A stretch of 64,000 nt of DNA from Rhizobium sp. SSA_523 (lineage in GTDB: Bacteria > Pseudomonadota > Alphaproteobacteria > Rhizobiales > Rhizobiaceae): positions 1,302,001 through 1,366,000 of the forward strand of contig NZ_CP129381.1 of assembly GCF_030435705.1 (NCBI RefSeq). The letters are read 5' to 3'. The notes beneath the pieces were generated by a model, which saw only the letters and a list, made by a program, of their open reading frames with translations, had not been told where the DNA came from and made no database searches. Positions 8,395 through 16,486 of this stretch are shown here, piece after piece (positions within the stretch are counted from its first letter, which is position 1; every line of letters begins with the position of its first letter). The position numbers were made by a program, and so were the translations under genes.

Positions 8395-9375
8395 TCACTT
8401 GGTTTTCAGCGCATTGATGACCTTCGTCGTCTCTTCGAAATGCTCGCCGAGAAAGCTCGTGAAGTCCGCATGATTGCGCCAGGCGACGCCGAAGCCGCGG
8501 GCTTCCATGCCCTTCTTGAACGTCTCGCTTTCGACCACCTTCTGGACCGCCGCTTCGATGCGCGAGACGAGTGCCGGGTCCATCTGGGCCGGCCCGCCTA
8601 TGCCGCGCCAGGTGCCGCCGACATAGGACTTGCCGAGCTGTTCCTTCACCGTCGGCACGTTGGGATCTATGGCGATGCGTTCCTCGCTCATGACCGCCAC
8701 CGTGCGCACGACCCCGGCCTGTGCAAGGGCCGTCGTTTCCGGAATGGAGCAGAGAACGACATCGACACCGCCGGCCGCCAGCTCTTGCAGCGCAGCCGAA
8801 GAGCCGGCTCCGGGAATGAGGTTCAGCTTGGTGACGTCAACCCCCTGATCGAGCAGCATTGCGACGAAGGGAATGTCCCAGCTCGCATTGCAGGCACCGC
8901 CGCAATGGATCTTCAACTTGCCCGGATCGGCCTTGATGGCCGCGATCAGTTCCTTGGTGTCCTTGAAGGGGGAGTCCTTGGCAACATGGATCGCGGAAGG
9001 ATCGGCATTGAACTGGGCAATGGCCGTGAAAGTCTCAGGCGTGAAATTGGCCTGCCCCAGCAGCTTGAACTGCGCAATCGGCGAGAGCTGACCGAGCGTG
9101 TGGCCGTCCTTGGCCGCATTTGCATAGGTCGTGTAACCCACGATGCCGGAGGCCTGGGCCTGGTTGACGATGGTGAAAGGCTTGCCGAGTTCGGCCTCGA
9201 GGCCCGCGCCGAGAAGGCGCATCGTGTAGTCGCTGCCGCCACCGGCACCGGCAACGACGATCATCTGAACCGGCCGTTCGGGCCATTCCGCCAGGGCGAC
9301 GGAGGCGGACAGAATGCCGCCGGCAGCAGCCAGGCTGCCGAGAAGGCGCGAAAATGTTCTGGAAACGTTGTTCAA
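8395..9375 (-). CDS. tctC: TTT periplasmic binding protein TctC (Bug family)
   Basis: Solute receptor of the TTT importer, 326 aa. It has a signal peptide (NNVSRTFSRLLGSL..., cut after SVALA) followed by the Bug-family opening WPERPVQMIVVAGAGGGSDYTMR. I chose a TTG start at 9375 because AGGGAGGA sits 5 bases upstream and translation from there begins exactly at a normal signal peptide; ATG codons at 9408 and 9432 would add an unlikely charged extension. Bug proteins bind carboxylates through a two-beta-strand loop. It is preceded by the first aldolase copy. Ligand unknown. Confidence 0.9.
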   Translation of the reverse strand: MNNVSRTFSRLLGSLAAAGGILSASVALAEWPERPVQMIVVAGAGGGSDYTMRLLGAGLEAELGKPFTIVNQAQASGIVGYTTYANAAKDGHTLGQLSPIAQFKLLGQANFTPETFTAIAQFNADPSAIHVAKDSPFKDTKELIAAIKADPGKLKIHCGGACNASWDIPFVAMLLDQGVDVTKLNLIPGAGSSAALQELAAGGVDVVLCSIPETTALAQAGVVRTVAVMSEERIAIDPNVPTVKEQLGKSYVGGTWRGIGGPAQMDPALVSRIEAAVQKVVESETFKKGMEARGFGVAWRNHADFTSFLGEHFEETTKVINALKTK

Positions 9376-9433
9376 GATTTCCTCCCTTGAAACGGTTGTG
9401 GGCTTCATGCCCGGATACTTCTCCATCTGCAAG

Positions 9434-9459
9434 CCGGCGGCATACCTCCCTGCCGCCGG
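9434..9459 (-). other. hairpin between first aldolase copy and tctC
   Basis: CCGGCGGCA (9434-9442) and TGCCGCCGG (9451-9459) pair perfectly over 9 bp with an 8-base loop. The left edge of the 983-bp repeat falls inside this loop; the second copy retains only a shorter version of the stem. Confidence 0.55.
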
Positions 9460-10426
9460 TTTCGGCGTCAGCGCTTATGCGGCGGCCTTGAAGGGCACGT
9501 CGAGGCCTTCGAAGGCTGCGGCGATGCGGCGCTTGCGGGCTTCGTCCGGCATGCGCATGGGCGCACGCGGCAAAGCGAGCGGCACGCCCTGGAGCGACTG
9601 GGCATATTTGATGCAGGCCGGCAGGTCGTCGCAGATCAGCGCGTTCCAGAAGGTCAGCAGCTTGCGGTGCAGGGCGAGCGCGGCCACATGATCGCCGGCC
9701 TGGACGAGATCCCACAGCTTGACCACGGCGGCGGGCGCTGCCGCCGGATTGGCGGCGATCGTGCCATGCGCACCGAGCGCGAAACTCGGATAGAGAAGCG
9801 CATCCACGGCCGTGAAGACGAGCTTGCCCTCCGGCACCTCCTGGAGAAGATCGGCAAGCAGCTTCAGGTCGCCATTGCTCTGCTTGACGCCGATGACACC
9901 CGGCACTTCCTTCATGATGCGGATCAGCAGGGCGGGGCTCAGATAGCACCACGGCACGACGTTATAGATGAGAACCGGCAGGCCGCTTTCCCCGGCGATC
10001 GCCTTGAAGTGATCGACGATGGCGTCGTCGGACGGGCGGAAGACATAATGCGGCGGCGTCACCTGCAGGGCGACCGAACCGGCCCTTGCGGCCATCTTGC
10101 AGCGGTCGACGGCCTGGCGGGTGGAGTTGATGATGACGCCGGCGATCAGCGGCGCCTTTCCGGCAAGCGTTTCGGCCGCCGTCTCCAGAAGAGCCTGAAG
10201 CTCGGACATTTCCAGCGTGTGACCCTCCGCCGACGAACCGCCGACGCAGATACCGTGGACGCCGGACTCCAGCATGAAGCGGATCTGCGTCTTGAACTGG
10301 TCGAAGATGATGTCGCCATTGGCGTCGAAAGGGGTGGTGGTTGGCGGAATTATGCCAAACAATTGCGGTGCGGACGCCATGCTTTCCTCCATTATGCGAA
10401 CATAATGTCTGAATAGTGGACATATT
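9444..10426 (-). repeat. 983-bp duplicated aldolase cassette, copy 1
   Basis: This segment matches 17600-18582 in the same orientation with no insertions or deletions. By eye I count about 11 substitutions, all silent within the gene. It contains the whole aldolase gene, its ribosome site, the 16-bp operator palindrome and the -10 box. Similarity ends inside the promoter spacer (10427), although the -35 box beyond it is conserved in sequence and distance. Confidence 0.95.
9475..10380 (-). CDS. dihydrodipicolinate synthase-family aldolase/dehydratase, copy 1
   Basis: TIM-barrel class I lyase of the DapA/NAL superfamily, 301 aa. The Schiff-base lysine is K166 in GVKQSNGDL and the proton-relay tyrosine is Y139 in IYNVVPW. 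The usual GTTGE substrate loop reads GGSSAEG at 47-53, so this is not biosynthetic DapA; it probably acts on a 2-oxo acid or sugar acid. I chose the ATG at 10380 because GGAGG lies 5 bases upstream; the ATG at 10392 lies inside the operator palindrome. It is the first gene of the tctCBA operon. The protein is identical to that at 17631-18536. Confidence 0.9.
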   Translation of the reverse strand: MASAPQLFGIIPPTTTPFDANGDIIFDQFKTQIRFMLESGVHGICVGGSSAEGHTLEMSELQALLETAAETLAGKAPLIAGVIINSTRQAVDRCKMAARAGSVALQVTPPHYVFRPSDDAIVDHFKAIAGESGLPVLIYNVVPWCYLSPALLIRIMKEVPGVIGVKQSNGDLKLLADLLQEVPEGKLVFTAVDALLYPSFALGAHGTIAANPAAAPAAVVKLWDLVQAGDHVAALALHRKLLTFWNALICDDLPACIKYAQSLQGVPLALPRAPMRMPDEARKRRIAAAFEGLDVPFKAAA

Positions 10427-10438
10427 CTTCATCGTCAA
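10391..10438 (-). promoter_or_regulatory. promoter and operator of the first aldolase operon
   Basis: On the minus strand, -35 TTGACG (10438-10433) and -10 TATTCA (10415-10410) are separated by 17 bases. Just downstream, over the likely start site, lies the palindrome ATTATGCGAACATAAT (10391-10406). A second inverted repeat, ATGTC-N9-GACAT (10405-10423), brackets the -10 box. The same elements recur at 18547-18594, so a shared regulator, most simply the IclR protein encoded nearby, is inferred. Confidence 0.75.
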
Positions 10439-10654
10439 GCGCCGGCATGCAATTGCGGCCTTTTATCTGACCAATTTTTCGTGAGAGCGCAGGCACCAGA
10501 CGATAGCGCGGCAAAAGCAGGTAAGCATCGCTATGATTTTGTTCTCATTGATGAATTTCGGCAGAGCAGGCATGCGCCATCGACGTCGGAACGGTTTAAC
10601 GAGACCGGACCGAGCGATGGGCTATCGGTGGACCGTGCGGCGACGTCTTGGGGT

Positions 10655-11464
10655 TCACTCTCCGTTGCGCTCGTATCCGAGGCGGCGCGAGATTTTGTCC
10701 GCCTGTGCGACAACCAGGCTGGCATATTCCGGGATCGTCTTGTCGGTGAAATTCTCTTTCTTGCCGGTCACGCTGATCGCCGCGAAAACCCGTCCGCTGG
10801 CGTTTCGAATGGGAGCCGCGACGCAGCGGCGCCAATCCTCGTATTCGGCATCGTCGATGGAATATCCCCGTTCACGGATCGCGGCGAGATCGTCCATCAA
10901 CTGTTTGCCGGAGGTGATCGTGTTCGGTGTCAGCGCGGTGAACCCATGCGATATGATCCGGTCCACGACCGATTGCGGCTGGAAGGCGAGGGCTGCCTTG
11001 CCGGTGGCACTGCAATAGGCGGCCGCGCTTTCGAGCGTGACGACCCGGTTCACCTGCCCGACCTTCGAATCGGCGCGTTCGACCATCACGATCTCAAAGC
11101 CGTCGAAGACCCCAAGATGCACCGACTGGCCGGTCTTGTTGACGAGCGTCGCAATGCTCTCGCTCGCCTCCCTCTGCACATCCATATTTGCAAGAACCGT
11201 ATTGCCGAGCTCGAAAAGCTTGAGGCCGAGGCGGTATTTCTCGCGGTCGCGATCCTGGTCGATCAGACCGAGCGAACGCAGAGAACCGACGATGCGATGA
11301 ACCGTCGTGCGCGGCAGTTTGGTGCGCCTGGCGATTTCCAGAACGGAGAGCGAGCGGTCGTCACGCGAGAAGCAGTCCAGCACCGCCAGCATCTTCGAAA
11401 AGGAAAGCATCTGGCTGGAACTGCGTTCGTTTTCCGCTTCGGATTGTTCGATCTGCTTAGACAT
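10655..11464 (-). CDS. IclR-family transcriptional regulator
   Basis: The 269-aa product has a winged helix-turn-helix at about residues 20-80 (FSKMLAVLDCF ... SVLEIARRTKLPRTTVHRIVGSL) and an IclR effector domain at about 95-265 with the typical CSATGKAALAF segment. IclR proteins bind short palindromes and respond to small organic acids. It is the last gene of the TRAP-DhaKL operon and sits immediately upstream of the first aldolase operon. Both operons carry the same palindrome at their promoters, so it probably controls both and, through the TRAP operon, itself. Confidence 0.92.
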   Translation of the reverse strand: MSKQIEQSEAENERSSSQMLSFSKMLAVLDCFSRDDRSLSVLEIARRTKLPRTTVHRIVGSLRSLGLIDQDRDREKYRLGLKLFELGNTVLANMDVQREASESIATLVNKTGQSVHLGVFDGFEIVMVERADSKVGQVNRVVTLESAAAYCSATGKAALAFQPQSVVDRIISHGFTALTPNTITSGKQLMDDLAAIRERGYSIDDAEYEDWRRCVAAPIRNASGRVFAAISVTGKKENFTDKTIPEYASLVVAQADKISRRLGYERNGE

Positions 11465-11552
11465 TCCCGCTCCTGATCAGCATCCTCTTGAACGTGGGTT
11501 ATCACGCTTTGCCGATCGTTGAAATGTTGCCGGAGGCGACCGCATCAACCCA

Positions 11553-12158
11553 TCATGCCACCGCTTTGCACAGCTCTGCGAAGGCAAGCATGCCCGGATC
11601 GTCCAGCCCGATGGTCTGGTCGGCAAACATGCGGGCGCGGCCGATCTTGTTCGGCCTGCCGCGAAATTCCAGAAGAGCGGCCTGCGTCGCCTCGACGGCC
11701 AGCCGCTTCGCCTCCTGCGGATCGCCGACCCCTTCAAGGGCCCGCGCCACGGCATCGATCGCGTCGAGAACTGTCTTGTCGCCGAGCGTTGCCCCGCCCC
11801 GCGCCATCATCGCGTCACGCGCTTTGGCAAGCAGCGGCGCCAGCTCGGAAAGCGGCACGGCTTCCTGACCTTTGGTGCTCTTGGCGAAGGTCATCAGCGC
11901 CGTGGCAAACAGGGTGCCAAGGCTCGATCCGGTCGCGACGGCCGCCGCTTTTGCGTAGGCTGAGAAGCAGGCGCCAACATCCTCGTCGGACGCTGCGGCC
12001 GCCGTGTCGATCGCGGAAATGACGCGCGCCAGCATGCCGCCAGTATCGCCATCGCCGAGCTTGGCATCGGCGGCATTCAGTTCCTGCTCCAGCTCCACCA
12101 TGGCGGCGGCTGCCTTGCTGACGATGGCCTTGACGTCTTTGACTGCGAAAGTGCTCAT
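11553..12158 (-). CDS. dhaL: dihydroxyacetone kinase subunit DhaL-like
   Basis: Nucleotide-binding subunit of a DhaK/DhaL ketose kinase, 201 aa (family about 210). The magnesium-ADP motif is D31 plus LGDGDTG at 34-40; the helical-barrel signature GSSLGTLFATALM follows. The start ATG at 12158 overlaps the DhaK stop (ATGA). No DhaM/PTS partner is present, so phosphate should come from ATP rather than PEP, as in DhaK-DhaL enzymes of Actinobacteria and rhizobia. The partner pocket is atypical, so the substrate may be a ketose other than dihydroxyacetone. Confidence 0.9.
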   Translation of the reverse strand: MSTFAVKDVKAIVSKAAAAMVELEQELNAADAKLGDGDTGGMLARVISAIDTAAAASDEDVGACFSAYAKAAAVATGSSLGTLFATALMTFAKSTKGQEAVPLSELAPLLAKARDAMMARGGATLGDKTVLDAIDAVARALEGVGDPQEAKRLAVEATQAALLEFRGRPNKIGRARMFADQTIGLDDPGMLAFAELCKAVA

Positions 12159-13150
12159 CCGACCCTCCAGAACGGGCAATAGGCGGGTGCCGCCAACAGT
12201 GATTTCAGCTCCTCGTCGAGGAAGCAGAGGCTGATGGAGGCTCCTGCCATTTCCATCGAAGTGACGAAGTTGCCAACCAGCGGCTGGACAATGGTCAGAT
12301 CGGCCGCGGCCAGCTTCCGGGAGGCGTGCCGGTAGAGAATGAAGAGTTCCTCCAGCGGTGTTGCGCCGAGACCGTTGACCAGGATCGAGACCTCGGAGCC
12401 GGCATTTTGCGGCGCCTCCGCGAGAAGCCGATCCAGCATTTCGTCGGCAATTTCGTCGGCGGACGTCAAAGTGTTGCGCCAGATGCCGGGCTCGCCATGA
12501 ATGCCCATGCCCATCTCGATCTCGTTCTCGCCAAGCGTGAATGTCGGCTTGGCCGAACCCGGGACCTGGCACGGAGCAAGCGCGACGCCGATGGTGCGGG
12601 TGGCGGCGACCGCCTTTGCGGCCGTAGCCGTCACCTCGTCGAGGTCGGCGCCGGTCTCAGCCTTCGCACCGGCGATCTTGTAGGCATAGACAATTCCCGC
12701 CACGCCGCGGCGCTTGGCGCTTTCCTCGGGCGAGGCGCTGGCAATGTCGTCGGTGCCGAGCACCGTCGTGGTGCGGATCTCGTCCTCCAGCATTTCGCCG
12801 GCCATGTCGAAATTCATGCGGTCGCCGCCGTAATTGCCGTAGAGCCGAAGCACGCCGCGGCCGCCATCGGCAAGCTTGATCGCATCCATGCAGGAACCGA
12901 CATTCGGGCCTTCGAAGACGTTGCCGATCGAGCAGGTGTCGAGCAGTCCCTGGCCGACATAGCCCGTGAACAGCGGCAGATGGCCGGATCCGCCGCCGGA
13001 GGCAATGCCGACCTTGCCCTTGCGCGCGCCTTCCGCCCGCCGGATGACCCGACCATTCTCGCCATCGCGGACGATGGAGGGATTGGCCATTGTCAGGCCA
13101 TCCAAAGCCTCATCGACGAAATTGCCGGGTGCATTCATCAGTTTCTTCAT
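12155..13150 (-). CDS. dhaK: dihydroxyacetone kinase subunit DhaK-like
   Basis: Substrate-binding subunit, 331 aa. The histidine that covalently holds the ketose is H218 in GMGIHGEPG; H57 in GGGSGH and D110 in YGGDRMNF match the other active-site positions of DhaK. The sequence after H57 reads LPLF instead of the usual EPAH of dihydroxyacetone kinases, a hint of altered specificity, for example a four-carbon ketose such as erythrulose (inference). It is one base from the FAD enzyme gene and overlaps DhaL. In this operon it would phosphorylate the ketone product of earlier steps and feed it into central metabolism. Confidence 0.9.
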   Translation of the reverse strand: MKKLMNAPGNFVDEALDGLTMANPSIVRDGENGRVIRRAEGARKGKVGIASGGGSGHLPLFTGYVGQGLLDTCSIGNVFEGPNVGSCMDAIKLADGGRGVLRLYGNYGGDRMNFDMAGEMLEDEIRTTTVLGTDDIASASPEESAKRRGVAGIVYAYKIAGAKAETGADLDEVTATAAKAVAATRTIGVALAPCQVPGSAKPTFTLGENEIEMGMGIHGEPGIWRNTLTSADEIADEMLDRLLAEAPQNAGSEVSILVNGLGATPLEELFILYRHASRKLAAADLTIVQPLVGNFVTSMEMAGASISLCFLDEELKSLLAAPAYCPFWRVG

Positions 13151-13151
13151 A

Positions 13152-14567
13152 TCAGTGGTCTCCCATGCCTGAAGGCAACATCTTGCCGGGATTCATGATC
13201 CCATTGGGATCGAGTGCAGTCTTGATCGTGCGCATGACGTCGAGCGCCACGCCGTGTTCGGTCTCCATGTAGCGAATTTTCCCGATGCCTATGCCGTGTT
13301 CCCCGCTGCAGGTCCCGCCGAACTGGATGGCGCGCAGGCTGACACGGCTCGCAAGCGCCTCGGCCCTTCTGCGGTCCTCCGGATCTTCGGGGTCAAACAG
13401 GATCGCGAGGTGGAAATTGCCATCGCCGACATGACCGACCAGCGGTGCCGTCATGCCGCTTTCTTCAATGTCCTTCTTTGTCGCCTCGATGCAGGCGGCC
13501 AGTTCCGAAATCGGCACGCAGGCGTCGGTGCCGATCAACCGGTGGCCAGGGATCAGCGCCACATTGGCGAAATAGGTATTGTGCCTTGCCGTCCATAGGC
13601 GGGAGCGCTCTTCCGGGCGGTTGGCGAACTGGAAGCCATTGCCGCCGAATTCTTCCGCAAGCGCCTGCATGGTTTCCGTCTGCTCGGCAACAACCGCGGG
13701 TGTGCCATGGAACTCAAAGAAGAGGGTCGGCTGCTCCTGAAATTCGTCGAGTTTCGAATACCGGATGCAGGCGCGCATCTGCATTTCGTCGGCAAGTTCG
13801 ATCCGCGCCACATTGATGCCGATCTGTAAGGCGGCGATGACGGTGCCGACTGCGCTCTGCATATCCGGAAACTGGCAGACGGCTGACGAGATCGTTTCGG
13901 GAATGCCGCTCAGCTTCAGCGCGACTTCCGTGATGACGCCGAGCGTGCCTTCGCTGCCGACATAGAGCCGGGTCAAGTCCAATCCGGCTGCGGATTTGCG
14001 CGCCCGGCCACCGGTGCGGATGATGCGGCCGTCGGGCGTCACGACGGTGAGGCCGAGCGTCACTTCGCGCATGGTGCCGTAGCGAACGGCATTGGTACCG
14101 GAGGCGCGCGTGGCGGCCATTCCGCCGAGCGTCGCATGGGCGCCCGGATCGACGGGGAAGAACAGGCCGCTGGCGCGCAGCTCGGTATTGAGCTGCTCTT
14201 TCGTGACGCCCGCCTCGACCCGGCAGTCCATGCTTTCGGCATTGACCGCAATGATCCGCGTCATGCCGGACAAGTCGAGGGCCACGCCGCCGAAAAGCGG
14301 GACGACGTGGCCCTCCAGGGAGGATCCGGCTCCGAAGGGAATGAGGGGCGTGCGGGTGTCGTTGCAGATCGCGGCGATCGCGGCAACCTCCTCCGTCGTG
14401 TGCGCAAATGCGACCGCATCGGGCATGGCGCTGTCCGGCAGGCCCTCGCCATGGCCATGCTGTTCACGCAGGACCCTGGAGATCGAGATCCGGTCACCGA
14501 GAAGAGCGGCAAGCCTGGGCAGGACTCTGGCTTCGAAATCCGACGATGGTTCTGTCATTGGCTGCAT
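13152..14567 (-). CDS. FAD-linked 2-hydroxyacid dehydrogenase, GlcD/D-lactate dehydrogenase family
   Basis: The 471-aa product has an FAD-binding type 4 domain (about residues 40-215; PFGAGSSLEGHVVPLFGGVALDLSG holds the FAD pyrophosphate, EGTLGVITE the ring) and an FAD-oxidase C-terminal domain with GHVGDGNFHLAI and CSGEHGIGIGK. Family members oxidise D-lactate, glycolate or longer 2-hydroxyacids to 2-oxo acids and pass electrons to quinone or cytochrome. GAGG lies 7 bases before its ATG. It sits between the TRAP permease (9 bases) and DhaK (1 base). A role in oxidising an imported hydroxyacid that the aldolase then cleaves is inference. Confidence 0.9.
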   Translation of the reverse strand: MQPMTEPSSDFEARVLPRLAALLGDRISISRVLREQHGHGEGLPDSAMPDAVAFAHTTEEVAAIAAICNDTRTPLIPFGAGSSLEGHVVPLFGGVALDLSGMTRIIAVNAESMDCRVEAGVTKEQLNTELRASGLFFPVDPGAHATLGGMAATRASGTNAVRYGTMREVTLGLTVVTPDGRIIRTGGRARKSAAGLDLTRLYVGSEGTLGVITEVALKLSGIPETISSAVCQFPDMQSAVGTVIAALQIGINVARIELADEMQMRACIRYSKLDEFQEQPTLFFEFHGTPAVVAEQTETMQALAEEFGGNGFQFANRPEERSRLWTARHNTYFANVALIPGHRLIGTDACVPISELAACIEATKKDIEESGMTAPLVGHVGDGNFHLAILFDPEDPEDRRRAEALASRVSLRAIQFGGTCSGEHGIGIGKIRYMETEHGVALDVMRTIKTALDPNGIMNPGKMLPSGMGDH

Positions 14568-14576
14568 GGCACGACC

Positions 14577-15854
14577 TCAGCGCAGGTATTGGAGCGGCAC
14601 GGTGACAAGCTCCGGAAACAGGACGAGCAGAAAGAGCACGGCAATCTCGGCGAGGAGGAAAGGCGTCACCCCGCGGATCACCAATCCGAGCGGAACCCGT
14701 GCGACGCCCGCCGCAACATTCAGCACCGTGCCGACCGGCGGCGTGATCAGGCCGATCGCATTGTTCATGATGAACAGCACGCCGAAATAGACCGGATCTA
14801 TGCCCGCCATCTTGATGACCGGCACAAGGACCGGCGTCAGGATGAGGATGGTCGGCACGAAATCGAGCGCGGTTCCGATGATCACGACAAGCACCATGAT
14901 GACGAACATCAGCATGATCTTATTGTCCATGAAAGGCTCAAGAAGGCGTCCGACCTCGGCGGGGACGTTGGCGATCGTGATGAGCCATGCTGAGACAACG
15001 GCAGTCGCGGCAAGGAACATCACCACCGACGTGGTTTTCGCCGCCGACAGGAAGACTTGGTAGAGGTCGGCGATCTTCAGTTCGCGATAGATGAACAGGC
15101 CGACGAAAAGGGCGTAGACCGCCGCCACGACGGCGGCTTCCGTCGGCGTGAACACGCCAAGCTTCAGTCCGCCGATGATGACGACCGGCAGCAGGAAAGC
15201 CCAGAAACCGTCAATGACCGTCTTGCGGCGCTTGGCCCAGCTTGCCTTGGGCGTGGTGGCGACCTGGTCACGGCGCGCGACCGTCCACCACGTCGCCATC
15301 AGCGCAATGCCCATCAGGATGCCCGGCACGATGCCGGCGAGGAACAATTGACGGATCGAGACATTGCCGGACACGCCGTACAGCACAAGGCCGATCGACG
15401 GCGGGATGATCGGCGCGATGACGCCACCGGCCGAGATCAGGCCTGCCGAGCGGGGAATGTTGTAATTGGCCTTGCGCATCATCGGGATGAGAAGCGCGGC
15501 AATGGCCGCCGTATCGGCCACGGCCGAACCCGACAGCGATGCCATGATCACCGAGGCGATGATTGCGACATAACCCAGACCGCCGCGCCAGTGGCCGACC
15601 CAGGCCATGGCCGCCTCGACGATCCGGCGCGACAGGCCGCCGGCATTCATGAGTTCGCCGGCCAGCATGAAGAAGGGCACGGCCATCAGCGGAAAACTGT
15701 CGGCGCCGGTGAACAGGTTCTGGGCAATGATCTGCGCATCGAAATTGTTGAGGTAGACCATCAGCGCAATGCCGGTGACCAGCAAGGCGAAGGCAATGGG
15801 CAGCCCGATCGCCATGGCGCCGAGCAGAGCGGATACGAAGACGACGACGGTCAT
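14577..15854 (-). CDS. dctM: TRAP transporter large permease DctM
   Basis: Membrane subunit that carries the substrate path of a TRAP importer, 425 aa as usual. About 12 helices are visible, with family segments such as FFMLAGELMNAGGLSRRIV and GVIAPIIPPSIGLVLYGV, and MNNAIGLITPPVGTVLNV near the end. Its ATG overlaps the DctQ stop by ATGA. TRAP importers use an ion gradient and a periplasmic receptor to take up organic acids. Confidence 0.95.
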   Translation of the reverse strand: MTVVVFVSALLGAMAIGLPIAFALLVTGIALMVYLNNFDAQIIAQNLFTGADSFPLMAVPFFMLAGELMNAGGLSRRIVEAAMAWVGHWRGGLGYVAIIASVIMASLSGSAVADTAAIAALLIPMMRKANYNIPRSAGLISAGGVIAPIIPPSIGLVLYGVSGNVSIRQLFLAGIVPGILMGIALMATWWTVARRDQVATTPKASWAKRRKTVIDGFWAFLLPVVIIGGLKLGVFTPTEAAVVAAVYALFVGLFIYRELKIADLYQVFLSAAKTTSVVMFLAATAVVSAWLITIANVPAEVGRLLEPFMDNKIMLMFVIMVLVVIIGTALDFVPTILILTPVLVPVIKMAGIDPVYFGVLFIMNNAIGLITPPVGTVLNVAAGVARVPLGLVIRGVTPFLLAEIAVLFLLVLFPELVTVPLQYLR

Positions 15855-16432
15855 GGATTTTTCTCTTGCGAATGCATGCCGCCGGAGGTCGACCCGGTTT
15901 TGCCGGCTGCCGCGGCCTCGATCGCCAGCGCTTCTTCGGCGTCGATGGCGCCAAACAGATCCTCGTTGCGGATCCTGCCTTTGGCGAATTCGTAAAGGCG
16001 CGCCACGGTCAGCGCGATGATGCCGATGCTGAGAACATAGGCCGAGGCGTAGATGTATTCCATCGGGAGGCCCATGACGGGCGAATAGTTCTGCATATTG
16101 ATCGAGTGACCCCGCAATGTGCCGATGAAGATCAGCGAGCAGCTCCAGATGATCAGCAGCGAGCAGATGACGAAGCAGATCTTTCTGCCGAGCGGCGGCA
16201 GCGCGCTGACCAGGAAATCGGCGCCGAGATGAGCGCGGTCGCGAAAGCCGACCACCGTGCCGAGAAAGGCCAGCCAGATGAAGGCGAACCGGGAAAGCTC
16301 TTCGGAAACGGTGATGCCGGAATTGAAGCCGTACCGCAGCACGACATTGCCGAACACCATCACGACCATGCAGCCGAGCAGGATGACGAGGGCGATTTCA
16401 AACAGGCGGAAAAGCCAGTCGACGTAGCGCAT
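15851..16432 (-). CDS. dctQ: TRAP transporter small permease DctQ
   Basis: The 193-aa product has four helices (about residues 13-33, 48-65, 87-108 and 130-150) and the DctQ segment SEELSRFAFIWLAFLGTVVGFRDRAHLG. The C-terminal tail after residue 150 is charged and cytoplasmic, slightly longer than in minimal DctQ proteins. It is coupled to dctM by an ATGA overlap and lies 54 bases after dctP. Confidence 0.93.
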   Translation of the reverse strand: MRYVDWLFRLFEIALVILLGCMVVMVFGNVVLRYGFNSGITVSEELSRFAFIWLAFLGTVVGFRDRAHLGADFLVSALPPLGRKICFVICSLLIIWSCSLIFIGTLRGHSINMQNYSPVMGLPMEYIYASAYVLSIGIIALTVARLYEFAKGRIRNEDLFGAIDAEEALAIEAAAAGKTGSTSGGMHSQEKNP

Positions 16433-16455
16433 GGATCGATCTCCCGGGAGGTGGA

Positions 16456-16474
16456 GCCGGAGGCGTGCCCCGGC
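16456..16474 (-). other. weak hairpin between dctP and dctQ
   Basis: GCCGG (16456-16460) and CCGGC (16470-16474) form a 5-bp stem with a 9-base loop; flanking GG/CC can extend it past an A-C mismatch. It has the same place in the operon as the stronger hairpins behind the other binding-protein genes. Confidence 0.35.
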
Positions 16475-16486
16475 CCCGCCACATCC

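Noticed and set aside
9475..10380. Biosynthetic dihydrodipicolinate synthase (dapA)
   Set aside because: The GTTGE substrate loop is replaced by GGSSAEG and the gene is duplicated in catabolic operons, so lysine synthesis is unlikely.
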